A stretch of 64,000 nt of DNA from Terriglobia bacterium (GTDB lineage: Bacteria; Acidobacteriota; Terriglobia; Bryobacterales; UBA6623): NCBI GenBank assembly GCA_009841225.1, contig VXMF01000012.1, forward strand, positions 1-64,000, written 5' to 3'. The translations under genes and the position numbers were made by a program. This document shows, piece after piece, positions 17,746-26,135 of this stretch; position 1 is the first letter of the stretch, and each line of letters begins with the position of its first letter. Under the pieces are notes generated by a model. The model was not told where the DNA came from. It was given only the letters and a program-made list of their open reading frames with translations, and searched no databases.

Positions 17746-18192
17746 ATGTCTGAAACTCTGACGCTTCGCTACCGGAAACTCCATGAGTCCGCGATTGCGC
17801 CTGAGTTCGCCCACGGGGCCGCGGAAGACGCCGGAATGGACCTGTATTCGTCCGAGGACGTCGAGCTGCCGCCCTCGGAGTGGCGCAACGTAGGAACCGG
17901 GATCTGCATTGAGATTCCGCCGGGATTCGAGGGCCAGCTTCGGCCGCGCAGCGGCCTGGCGCGCAGGCACGGTCTCACGCTGCTGAACAGCCCGGCCACG
18001 ATCGATCCCGGCTATCGCGGCGAATTGCGCATCACGCTGATCAACTTTAGCAAGGAGCCGTATCAGGTTCGGCCCGGAGACCGGATCGCCCAGCTGGTTA
18101 TCGCGAGGTATGCAAGCGTGCGCTGGGAGCTCGCCGAGTCCCTTGAGACGAGTCGGCGCGGGCCGGGCGGGTTCGGGTCCACGGGCCGCTGA
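17746..18192 (+). CDS. dut: dUTP diphosphatase (dUTPase)
   Basis: Hydrolyses dUTP to dUMP, keeping uracil out of DNA and supplying dUMP for thymidylate. The 148-aa length fits the trimeric family. All five motifs are present: AGMDLYSSEDV, PRSGLARRHG, IDPGYRGELRITLIN, RPGDRIAQLVI and the Gly-rich C-terminal RGPGGFGSTGR. The ATG at 17746 is the first that precedes the domain; the frame is open far upstream inside dnaE2. It is 113 bases from dnaE2 and may be co-transcribed. Confidence 0.96.
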   Translation: MSETLTLRYRKLHESAIAPEFAHGAAEDAGMDLYSSEDVELPPSEWRNVGTGICIEIPPGFEGQLRPRSGLARRHGLTLLNSPATIDPGYRGELRITLINFSKEPYQVRPGDRIAQLVIARYASVRWELAESLETSRRGPGGFGSTGR

Positions 18193-18197
18193 ACACC

Positions 18198-18214
18198 GGC
18201 TTGAAGCGCAAGCC
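18198..18214. terminator. Small hairpin between convergent genes
   Basis: GGCTTG pairs with CAAGCC around a five-base loop, in the 27-base gap between dut and the convergent gene ending at 18220. There is no T-run. The stem is short, so this is only a candidate bidirectional terminator. Confidence 0.3.
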
Positions 18215-18219
18215 CCGCG

Positions 18220-20706
18220 CTATTGCCGGTACAGGAACTCGTTGAGGTTGAAGAGCGTCTGGCACAGGTCGACCAACCCTGTAGGCGTGCTGCCGACGAA
18301 GGCCAGTGCCTTGTTCATTTCGGTCTCGCTGGGCTTGCGCGCCAGGGCCAGTTCAAAGGCGTGGTTGACCTGGGCTCTCGCGTCGTGTCCCGCTTCCAGC
18401 GCCACGCGCTGGGCGAAGTGCTTGGCGTGCAGCAGCACTTCGGCGTTGTTCATCAGTAGCAGGGATTGCGGCGCTACCGTCGAGCGCGTGCGCTCGCTGC
18501 ACGAAGAGACCATGTCCGGCTGGTCGAACGCCTCGAACATCGGGTAGCGGATCGAGCGCTTTGAGAACACGTAGACGCTGCGGCGCCAACTGTCCGGATC
18601 GCCGATTGCCAGTCCCGGCCAGGTCCGGTCGGTGCTGGACTGGAACAGTTTCGGGTCGATGTATGGCCGGACCGCCGGTCCTCCCACGTTCAGATCCAGC
18701 GTGCCCGCGACGGAGAGGATCTGGTCGCGGATGATTTCCGCCTCGTGACGGTTGCGGCTCTGCCTCCAGAAGTACTTGTTATCGCCGTCCTTGGCGAGGT
18801 TCTCCGGCAGATCCCGGCTGGCCATGCGATAGGCATCCGAGGTCAGCATGAGGCGGTGCATGTGCTTGACCGACCAGCCCGAGTCGATGAACTCAAGCGC
18901 CAGCCAATCCAGTAGCTCGGGATGGCTGGGCAGCATGCCGGTCTTGCCGAAGTTGCTCGTCGTGCGGACGATGCCCTCGCCGAAATGGTGTTGCCAGATG
19001 CGGTTGACCATTACTCGGGAGGTGAGGGGGTTGGTCTCCGAAGCGATCCATTCGGCGAAGTGCTTGCGGCGCCAGCTCGTCTTGGCCGATGGCGGCGGGG
19101 CAGGGAACCGCGGCTCCATGCGGGCCGCGACAGTCAGCACGCCGGGCTGCATCAGCGATCCCTTGCTGCCCGTGTCTCCGCGGTGGAGGAAGTACGACGG
19201 CAGCGGATCGCGGCTGTCTTCGGTAACGGTTCGGGCCGTCGGGTAAGGATCGGGCCGCTCGGCCTCGAGATCCTTGATCTGCAACTGGGTGTCGCGATGC
19301 TTGGAAGCATCGCTGGCGTCCATCCGCGCCAGTACGTCCTCGACCAAGATTATCTTGAAGAGCGCCTCGACCTGCCGGGCGTTGAGGCGCTGGGCCTTGG
19401 TCCGCTTCTCCGCAGGGGTCTCCCAAGCTGTTCTGTAGTACTTCGGCAGCGTGTCAAGCTTGGCCTCGAACAGCGCCTTGCGGTGTGGCTCTTCCAGCTG
19501 CGCCAGACGTTCCTTGAGGGGCTTTTGCCGGGCGGTAATCCGTTCGTTGAGCGCTTCGTGCTCGGCAACAATCTCCGGGCCGACGAGCGGGAAGTCGATC
19601 TCCTTGGTCGAGAAGAACACCGCCTGCATCTGGTAATAGTCCTTCTGCGCGATCGGGTCGAACTTGTGGTTGTGGCAGCGCGCGCACTGCGCGGTGACCG
19701 CCAGGAACGTCTGCGCCGTGGTGGCGACATTGTCGTCGAGCTCGTCCATCCGGGTGCGCTCGTCCTTGATGTTGTTGTCGAGCACCATCCGCAGGTAGCC
19801 GGTCGCGACATTGGATTCCTGCGAGTCTGGCGCGATCTCGTCACCGGCGATCTGCTCCTTGATAAACAGGTCGAACGGCTTGTCCTTGTTGAACGCATCG
19901 ACGACATAGTCGCGGTAGCGCCACATGGTCGGCCAGTCGAAGTCACGCTCGTAGCCGCCCGAGTCGGCGTAGTGGACGAGGTCGAGCCAGTGGCGGCCCC
20001 AGCGCTCTCCGTAGTGCGGCGACTCCAGCAGTCGGTCGACCAGCGAGGCCCAGGCATCGGCTGATTCGTCGGCGAGGAAGTCTTGGACCTGTTGAAGAGT
20101 CGGGGGTAGGCCGGTCAAATCCAGGTAGAGGCGGCGAACCAAGGTCCGACCGTCGGCTGGAGGGCTCGTGGCCAGCCCCTGCTCGCGGATGCTGGCGTCC
20201 AAGAATGCGTCGATCGGATTTCCACTCCCGTCGCCGGGCACCGAGTGCCTGACGGGCTCCACGAAGGCCCACCACGCACGCTCATCGTCGGTGATGGGGC
20301 GTTCCTCCAGCTTGCTCAGGGCCTTGCGACGTTCCGCTTCCTCATCCGAGACCACGCCTTCGGGCATCGGTGCGCCGGCCATGATCCACTTGCGCAGCAC
20401 CTCGATCTTTTCGTCGGAAAGCTTGCCGCCGGGAGGCATGTGCGGCTTCGTCTGGTGGTTCACTAAACGCCACAGCCAACTCAATTGGAGGTTTGAGCCC
20501 ACCACCGCCGCACCGCGCTCTCCGCCGGTGAGGATCTTCTCGCGCGTGCGCAGGTCCAGGCCGGACTGCTGGATCGCCGCGCCGTGGCACACCTGGCAGT
20601 CCTGCTTCAGGATCGCGCTGGCCTCATCTGCCAAGTCGTTCGCTGCCGCCAGGGTCGGAATGGCGACGAGCAGTGCAAGAGTGCGAACGTTCATCTTTTT
20701 GACCAT
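18220..20706 (-). CDS. PSCyt1/DUF1549/DUF1553 secreted cytochrome-like protein
   Basis: Extracytoplasmic haem protein of 828 aa with unknown biochemical role. A signal peptide covers about 1-22 (LALLVAIPTLAAA). A cytochrome-c-like PSCyt1 domain follows, with one haem motif CQVCH at 37-41. A DUF1549 domain covers about 150-355 (RRLYLDLTGLPPT, HYGERWGRHWLDLVHYADS) and a DUF1553 domain the C-terminal third (NPLTSRVMVNRIWQHHFGEG, SHPELLDWLALEFIDSGW). The start at 20706 is chosen for the signal peptide. The family often has a DUF1501 partner next to it, as at 50025-54031, but none is adjacent here. A cupin gene lies upstream on the same strand. Confidence 0.88.
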   Translation of the reverse strand: MVKKMNVRTLALLVAIPTLAAANDLADEASAILKQDCQVCHGAAIQQSGLDLRTREKILTGGERGAAVVGSNLQLSWLWRLVNHQTKPHMPPGGKLSDEKIEVLRKWIMAGAPMPEGVVSDEEAERRKALSKLEERPITDDERAWWAFVEPVRHSVPGDGSGNPIDAFLDASIREQGLATSPPADGRTLVRRLYLDLTGLPPTLQQVQDFLADESADAWASLVDRLLESPHYGERWGRHWLDLVHYADSGGYERDFDWPTMWRYRDYVVDAFNKDKPFDLFIKEQIAGDEIAPDSQESNVATGYLRMVLDNNIKDERTRMDELDDNVATTAQTFLAVTAQCARCHNHKFDPIAQKDYYQMQAVFFSTKEIDFPLVGPEIVAEHEALNERITARQKPLKERLAQLEEPHRKALFEAKLDTLPKYYRTAWETPAEKRTKAQRLNARQVEALFKIILVEDVLARMDASDASKHRDTQLQIKDLEAERPDPYPTARTVTEDSRDPLPSYFLHRGDTGSKGSLMQPGVLTVAARMEPRFPAPPPSAKTSWRRKHFAEWIASETNPLTSRVMVNRIWQHHFGEGIVRTTSNFGKTGMLPSHPELLDWLALEFIDSGWSVKHMHRLMLTSDAYRMASRDLPENLAKDGDNKYFWRQSRNRHEAEIIRDQILSVAGTLDLNVGGPAVRPYIDPKLFQSSTDRTWPGLAIGDPDSWRRSVYVFSKRSIRYPMFEAFDQPDMVSSCSERTRSTVAPQSLLLMNNAEVLLHAKHFAQRVALEAGHDARAQVNHAFELALARKPSETEMNKALAFVGSTPTGLVDLCQTLFNLNEFLYRQ

Positions 20707-20946
20707 TGTCGTGTTCGTCCGCTGAACTTGCAACATGTGGCCGCGCCCCGCCAGCGTAAGGGTCGGGCGCGCTGCGTTCCGAGTGCGGGCTGAGGGAGGC
20801 TCTCGCACCGCAGTCTTGAGTCTTGGGGATTGGCGGATTCGCATGCCTACAGCCGGGTGGTCTCGGGCAGCCGCCACGCTGCAACTGGAAGCCTGCCCAA
20901 GCATGGCCGAAGGCCCCTTTGCTTTTCGCGTCAGATTCTCTGTAGC

Positions 20947-22167
20947 CTACGCGGCGCTCGCTTCCAGACGCTGCAAGACCCCTTCGCTGACCAGTCTTCT
21001 CACCAGGGTCAGTTTTCCTTCAGCATCCAGACAGTCAGGCAAGTCCTGAACGGCGAACTCGTCGACTGTCGTGGCAAATCGCAACGCCGGCCACGAATGG
21101 ACTGGCAGTCTGAGCTCGTGCCCGGAAAACCGCAAGAGGCACGTCTCTCCCTCGTTCTCGGCTTTGACGATCAGGTCGCGGCGGCGTCTCACCCGCGATA
21201 GCGGTGTGAGCGGGTCTTCGCGGAAACGCTGGCTCAGCAGGTCGGTGAACAGCGGTACGTCGGCGGCCAACACTTCGTCCGAGAAGCGGCGCCAGACGAC
21301 ATCCGGATTGAAGCGCGACTGCACGAACGCCAGTTTCTCGCCGAACAGACGCTCCCGCTCGGCGACGGGAAATCCCTCGCTAGCGAAGCGGCGAGGGAGA
21401 GTCCGTCGAAGCGATTCTTCTTCAAGCGCCGCAGCGTTGACACTCTCGACCAGGAACTCGGCCCACGTGAATGAGGTCAGCCCGAGGGTGATGTGCAGCG
21501 ACGCCTGGTCTGTGGAACGCGCCGAGTGCATCAGGCCGCGCGGAAGGTAGACGGCGCTGCCCGGGCCGAGTTCGAACTCGTCGCTGACATCGCCGGGGAG
21601 CGTTCCGCGTTCGAAGCGCTGGCCACGTAGCGGCAATTTCACCTTCGTGTCGTAGATGGACCAGCGCTTCGTGCCGCTGATCTGCAATACGAAGACGTCG
21701 TGAGTGTCCCAGTGTGGGGCGAATCCCTGCGCATCGGCAGGGGTGAGATACACGTTTGTCTGGACTCGCGAAGAGAAGCGCCTCCCGAGCGAGACACAGA
21801 GCCGTGCCAGCGTTGGAACACGCTCTTGGAGCTGGCGGAAGATCACGGTCGCGCCGTCGTCGAAGAGCCTCGCGACATCGAGCGGCTGGATCCTGCCGGC
21901 ACCGTTCGTGTACTCGCCCCGGGAGACGTCGCCATCGCCGCGAACCAAGCTGATGTCGGGATGCTTGGCCGCGTGGGTTCCTAGTACGTTGTCGAGATCG
22001 GCCACCGAGAGAAGTTCGTCGTAATAAGGTGACGCCTTGCGCTGGATGTGCATCAACCGCTGCTCGTAGTAGTTTCTTTCGAAGTCCGCTGTCGGCAGCG
22101 GGTCGATGAGCCACGCGTACCAATCGCGTTCGGTTGCCGGTCTCGGTGCTCTATAGTCGGTCATCAT
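20947..22167 (-). CDS. JmjC-like cupin protein (ribosomal oxygenase-like fold)
   Basis: This 406-aa protein contains a cupin_4/JmjC domain. The iron ligands are visible: His152 and Asp154 in PHWDTHDVF and His214 in LPRGLMHSAR. The segments GTKRWSIYD and GPGSAVYLPRG are typical of the 2-oxoglutarate/Fe(II) oxygenases related to RoxA. The N-terminal 100 residues include YYEQRLMHIQRKASPYYDEL, which is consistent with that group. A protein substrate is possible, but peptide-like substrates are also known for cupin_4 members. The double ATG at 22167/22164 is the likely start. The gene diverges from the small Tat protein gene at 22331. Confidence 0.78.
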   Translation of the reverse strand: MMTDYRAPRPATERDWYAWLIDPLPTADFERNYYEQRLMHIQRKASPYYDELLSVADLDNVLGTHAAKHPDISLVRGDGDVSRGEYTNGAGRIQPLDVARLFDDGATVIFRQLQERVPTLARLCVSLGRRFSSRVQTNVYLTPADAQGFAPHWDTHDVFVLQISGTKRWSIYDTKVKLPLRGQRFERGTLPGDVSDEFELGPGSAVYLPRGLMHSARSTDQASLHITLGLTSFTWAEFLVESVNAAALEEESLRRTLPRRFASEGFPVAERERLFGEKLAFVQSRFNPDVVWRRFSDEVLAADVPLFTDLLSQRFREDPLTPLSRVRRRRDLIVKAENEGETCLLRFSGHELRLPVHSWPALRFATTVDEFAVQDLPDCLDAEGKLTLVRRLVSEGVLQRLEASAA

Positions 22168-22261
22168 GTGAGCGCTCGGTGCTATGCGGCGACCACAAAC
22201 CGTCATTGCGCTGTGGCCTTCGCGTGTCGGATTTCAGGATCACTCTGGGGCAGGGCGGGGC

Positions 22262-22291
22262 TTGACAGCTAGGACGAGCTTTCTATAGGAT
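22262..22291 (+). promoter_or_regulatory. Sigma70-like promoter for the small Tat-exported protein
   Basis: TTGACA at 22262-22267 is followed after 16 bases by TATAGG, or after 18 bases by TAGGAT (22286-22291). The start codon at 22331 lies about 40 bases downstream, with a strong AGGAGG site at 22320-22325. Confidence 0.5.
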
Positions 22292-22330
22292 ATTCCTAAG
22301 CACTTCGCCTTATTGCAGCAGGAGGACGAT

Positions 22331-22666
22331 ATGCCCAGACCAGACAGCCAGAATCCGATCGTTGATCGTGAATCGTCGCCGACCCCGCTAACGGACGCGG
22401 ACATTACCAGCGTCCGGGTCGATCGCCGCTCCTTTCTCTCGCGTGCGGTGGCGGCCGGCTCGTTGGCTGTGGGTGCCGCTCTGACGACCAGCTGCGCCGG
22501 TGGGACTGACTCGGATGCCTCCGACAGCGACGCCCAGGCGAGCGACTCGGACAGCTCCGACAGCAGTGCCCCAGTGGAGGATTCCGACAGCGCCGCCCCA
22601 GCAGCCGATTCTGACAGCGCTGCCCCGGCAACGGATTCCGACAGCTCCGACAGCGACTCCAAGTAG
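22331..22666 (+). CDS. Small Tat-signal protein with Asp/Ser repeats
   Basis: A 111-aa protein of unknown function. The N-terminal half ends in a twin-arginine signal: DRRSFLSRAVAAGSLAVGAA, then LTTSC. After the Cys comes a short tail made almost only of Asp, Ser, Ala and Pro, with units such as DSDSAAPA repeated. No globular domain follows, although Tat substrates are normally folded proteins. The AGGAGG site five bases before the ATG and the promoter at 22262 suggest it is really expressed. It could be a lipoprotein anchored through the Cys, or a truncated relic of a longer Tat protein. The stop codon is clean, with no sign of a frameshift. Confidence 0.7.
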   Translation: MPRPDSQNPIVDRESSPTPLTDADITSVRVDRRSFLSRAVAAGSLAVGAALTTSCAGGTDSDASDSDAQASDSDSSDSSAPVEDSDSAAPAADSDSAAPATDSDSSDSDSK

Positions 22667-23253
22667 GGAACACTCGCAGCACAGCCCAAGACGGGCCGCT
22701 GTTAAGGGTTGGGGATTCGACCCCGAGATCCGGCCCTGCGTCGCACTGTGCAGGATTCTTGGAAATCTCCGGCCGCAGGTTTGGCGGACTGTCCTATCCC
22801 GCAACCTCCGGGAACACTGCGGCGGGAAACATAGGCTGGTTCGTGCGCGGATGCGGAAACGAACCTTGGGCCGATCCAACCGGAGCGGGAGCAGCTCGGC
22901 CGACCGGGGTGCCCGCACTGCAATGGTTGGGGGCGCGTGCTGCGCAGCCACTCTGTCTAGACTAGATGTCGGTGCCGAATTCCCGGCGGACGTCGCCAAC
23001 GGTCTCCGGGACGTATGCCCTACATTTGATACTTGGTTGCAATTGGGACGCAGCGAGCGTCTTGACGGGGGGCGCTCTGGCGTCAGCCTCGCGCCCGCGC
23101 GGCTGCTTAGGATGACGCAGCGAAAGTGCTTCGCGAGCCCTTCCGGCTTGATGCCGGCTCCGTTGCGGATGCTGGTGATGCTGGTATCGTTCGAGAGGGC
23201 CCTGATGGATCGCGCTCCCTCGATTCTTTCCCAGGCTGACGCTCTCGGTCCGC
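22667..23253. other. 587-base stretch with no recognised gene
   Basis: Open frames on both strands in this stretch do not resemble known proteins and lack good starts. I see no RNA gene. The right end must carry the promoter of the PepSY gene. Confidence 0.5.
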
Positions 23254-24441
23254 ATGCCGAAATCCAATCGCACGCGACCCGGTAGTCGCTGGTTCAGCCG
23301 CCGCATTGCGTTCAAACTGCACGGCTGGTCTGGATTCCTTCTCTCGATCCTGCTCTTCACGATCTGCCTGAGCGGGACCTTGGCGGTTGTCGGCAATGAG
23401 ATCGATTGGCTCCTCAACCCGGCCATGCGCGCTGCGCCGCAAAGCGGACCGGCCGCATGGTCGGCGATCCACCGCAACGTCCAGGCCCTGTACCCCGAGG
23501 CCCAAGTGTTATGGCTGGGAGCCCCCATCGAACCGGGGTTTGCCGCCGAGGCGGTGATTCGGCGGCACGACTTGAACCAGCCTTGGCGGGTGTACGTCGA
23601 CCCCTACTCGGGAGCCGTCCAAGGGGAGGCAAGCTGGCTCACCGCTCAGCGCTTCCTGCGCGATTTCCACATGTATCTATTCACGCCCCGTTGGGGGAAG
23701 TACCTGGTCACTGTCTTCGGATTGACCATGCTCGTCTCGATGATTACCGGAATCATCGTTTACCGCAAGTGGTGGAAGGGCTTCTTCACCTTGGAGCGCA
23801 AGCGCGGGCGGCGCGTTCTTTGGGGCAGCGCGCACAAGCTCCTCGCGGTCTGGTCACTGTGGTTTGTAGCTGTGATGGCGATCACAGGGACTTGGTATTT
23901 CATCGAAGCGCTCCTGTTCGATTTCACGGATTTCTCCTACATCGGCCTTCCAACCGTCGACGACGATCTAAGCGAGCACGGACCGGCTATACCCTCGGCA
24001 GATCTCGACGGGGTCGTAGCCCGTGCCAAGCAGGAGGTCCCGAGCCTGCGGGTCGCTCTGGTCCGGCTCCCGACTAGGACTAACGACGTGATTAGCGTCC
24101 AGGGACAGACGGACGCCGTCTTGGTCCGAGACCGCACCAACAGGGTCAACTTCCACCCGTTCAGCGGCGAGCTGGTGAGCGTGCAACTCGCGCAGGATCT
24201 CTCGCCGGCGTGGCGCTGGGTCGACACGGCCGATCCGCTTCACTTCGGCGACTTCGGAGGAATATGGAGCAAGCTGGTCTGGTTCGGATTCGGTCTCGCG
24301 CTCAATGCCATGATCCTCACGGGGGCTTGGCTCTACCTGCGGCGCGTTCGGCGGCTATCGGATCGCAGCGAGGCAGCATGGGCGCTTGACGGCCTTGCCG
24401 ACGAGCCGGACGCTGCGGCGGAGGCACTGCCCCGTGGGTAG
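23254..24441 (+). CDS. PepSY-associated transmembrane protein
   Basis: Inner-membrane protein of 395 aa with four predicted helices: about 22-45 (GFLLSILLFTICLSGTLAVV), about 150-170 (VFGLTMLVSMITGIIVY), about 200-225 (LLAVWSLWFVAVMAITGTWY) and about 345-370 near the end. Conserved HxxxG-type segments (KLHGWSGFLLS, RDFHMYLFTPRWG, AHKLLAVWS) are those of the PepSY_TM family, whose members often accompany siderophore or haem uptake and iron reduction. PepSY-like periplasmic segments lie between the helices. The ATG at 23254 is supported by a basic N-terminus. It overlaps the next gene by eight bases. Confidence 0.85.
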   Translation: MPKSNRTRPGSRWFSRRIAFKLHGWSGFLLSILLFTICLSGTLAVVGNEIDWLLNPAMRAAPQSGPAAWSAIHRNVQALYPEAQVLWLGAPIEPGFAAEAVIRRHDLNQPWRVYVDPYSGAVQGEASWLTAQRFLRDFHMYLFTPRWGKYLVTVFGLTMLVSMITGIIVYRKWWKGFFTLERKRGRRVLWGSAHKLLAVWSLWFVAVMAITGTWYFIEALLFDFTDFSYIGLPTVDDDLSEHGPAIPSADLDGVVARAKQEVPSLRVALVRLPTRTNDVISVQGQTDAVLVRDRTNRVNFHPFSGELVSVQLAQDLSPAWRWVDTADPLHFGDFGGIWSKLVWFGFGLALNAMILTGAWLYLRRVRRLSDRSEAAWALDGLADEPDAAAEALPRG

Positions 24442-24862
24442 CTGGAAGTACCCCCAGCTGCTGGTCTTGGCGCTGGCCCTCTCTCTGGCGGCCCTGTTCT
24501 GCATCGACGTGACCCGGCCACGAGAGTCCGTCGAGGTTTACAGCGGGGACTTCGGCCCGTGGCGCCTGCGGCTCACCGTCCCGGAGCGGGCCGCTCCCGG
24601 CGAGACGCTTGCCCTTACTGCGTGGATCAGCAGTCCTTGGGCGCGCCCCAACTACAGGCGGCTGCAGGTCAGCATCGCCGCGTCGCCAGAGCCGGAACCA
24701 GCAAACATGTTTGGCACAGGGCTGGCTCGTCGCGGGCGGCTCCGCCTACCCTCCAGCGCGGGAAGGGGGACGCAGATCCTACTGCGGGCGGAGCTCTGGG
24801 ACGGTACTTCGGTGACCAAGGAGATTCCAATCGCCGCCCTGCTGGAGAGCTCGGCCCGCTAG
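24434..24862 (+). CDS. Small membrane-anchored protein of unknown function
   Basis: A 142-aa product starting at GTG 24434 inside the end of the PepSY gene (GTGGGTAG). It has one N-terminal helix (LLVLALALSLAALFCIDV) and a periplasmic domain of about 110 residues with a beta-rich pattern (WRLRLTVPERAAPGETLALT). I do not recognise the family. The overlap implies translational coupling, so it may work with the PepSY protein in the same membrane process. Confidence 0.6.
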   Translation: MGSWKYPQLLVLALALSLAALFCIDVTRPRESVEVYSGDFGPWRLRLTVPERAAPGETLALTAWISSPWARPNYRRLQVSIAASPEPEPANMFGTGLARRGRLRLPSSAGRGTQILLRAELWDGTSVTKEIPIAALLESSAR

Positions 24863-24949
24863 GCAAGGCTGCTTTCCCAAGGGGGTGAATCTGCGTCACT
24901 TGATCGAGGCCCGTTCTGGAGAGACAATGCCTTAAGGCCCGGGCCGGCG

Positions 24950-26116
24950 ATGAGACGTTGCTACTTCGACCACAACGCGACGACGCCCGTGCATCCCCGC
25001 GTGCTGGAAGCGATGTTGCCGTACTACGGGCCCGAGTACGGCAACGCGTCCAGCTTGCACAGCTTCGGACAAGACGCGCGACAAGGGGTGGAGTCCGCTC
25101 GACGTCAGGTTGCAGCCCAGCTCGGATGTGACGCGAAGGATGTCGTGTTCACCAGCGGGGGGACGGAGGCCGACAACCTGGCAGTGTTCGGCACGGTCCG
25201 ATCAGTGCCCGGGCCGTCGCGCCACGTTGTCACGACGCAGATCGAACATCCCGCCGTGCTCAACGCCTGCGAGCAGCTAGAGCGCGAAGGTGTGGACGTG
25301 ACCTACCTGCCGGTGTCTGGCGAGGGCATCGTTACGCCAGACGACGTGCGCGCCGCTGTGCGCTCCGACACCGTCCTCATCACCGTGATGCATGCCAACA
25401 ATGAACTGGGCAGCATGCAGCCGATTCGGGAGATCGGACTGATCGCTCGCGAGGCAGGTGTTCCGTTTCACACCGACGGCGTGCAGAGCTTCGGCAAAGT
25501 ACCGACCCAGGTTGAGGAACTGGGGGTGGACTTCTTCAGCTTGAGCGCTCACAAGATCTACGGCCCGAAGGGTGCCGGGGCGCTCTACGTGCGGCGGGGC
25601 CTTCAACTCGCCAAGGTGCAGTACGGCGGCAGTCACGAACGCGATCGCCGTCCGGGCACCGAGAACGTGCCCGGGATCGTCGGTCTTGGCGCGGCCGCCG
25701 AGTTGGCCGGATCCGACCGGGAACAGGAGAACACAAGGGTTGGCCGGCTGCGAGACCGCTTCGAGAGCGGGCTGCTCGACACCGTTCCGGAGGCGCACGT
25801 GCATGCTCTGAATTCTCCGCGCCTGCCGACTACATCCAGCGTGCGGTTCGACCATGCCGAGTCGGAACCGCTGCTGATTTCCCTCGACCTGCAGGGATTC
25901 GCAGTCTCCAGCGGATCAGCCTGCTCCAGCGGGGCGGTGAAGCCGTCTCACGTGCTCACTGCCATCGGCCTGAGCCGCGATCAGGCCAAATCGACGCTGC
26001 GCTTCTCGCTGGGAAGACAGACTGACGAAGAGCAGGTGGACGCGCTGCTGGCGGCGCTGCCAGGCATGGTGGAGCGCCTGAGGATCCTCTCCCCGAGCTG
26101 GGCCGGGACCGCCTGA
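24950..26116 (+). CDS. Cysteine desulfurase, NifS/IscS type
   Basis: PLP-dependent enzyme that converts cysteine to alanine and an enzyme persulfide, for Fe-S cluster or thio-modification pathways. The 388-aa length is standard. The start YFDHNATTPVHP, the PLP lysine Lys202 in SLSAHKIYGPKG and the persulfide Cys325 in SSGSACSSGAVKPSHVL are all present. No iscU or iscR is next to it. The surrounding genes do not show which sulfur pathway it serves. The ATG start matches the family N-terminus. Confidence 0.95.
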   Translation: MRRCYFDHNATTPVHPRVLEAMLPYYGPEYGNASSLHSFGQDARQGVESARRQVAAQLGCDAKDVVFTSGGTEADNLAVFGTVRSVPGPSRHVVTTQIEHPAVLNACEQLEREGVDVTYLPVSGEGIVTPDDVRAAVRSDTVLITVMHANNELGSMQPIREIGLIAREAGVPFHTDGVQSFGKVPTQVEELGVDFFSLSAHKIYGPKGAGALYVRRGLQLAKVQYGGSHERDRRPGTENVPGIVGLGAAAELAGSDREQENTRVGRLRDRFESGLLDTVPEAHVHALNSPRLPTTSSVRFDHAESEPLLISLDLQGFAVSSGSACSSGAVKPSHVLTAIGLSRDQAKSTLRFSLGRQTDEEQVDALLAALPGMVERLRILSPSWAGTA

Positions 26117-26135
26117 CCGCGCCCTGCCGGGAAGA

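Noticed and set aside
22500..23285. Plus-strand 261-codon frame across the small Tat gene
   Set aside because: Runs in another frame of the Asp/Ser repeat and continues through low-complexity Arg-rich sequence without family resemblance.
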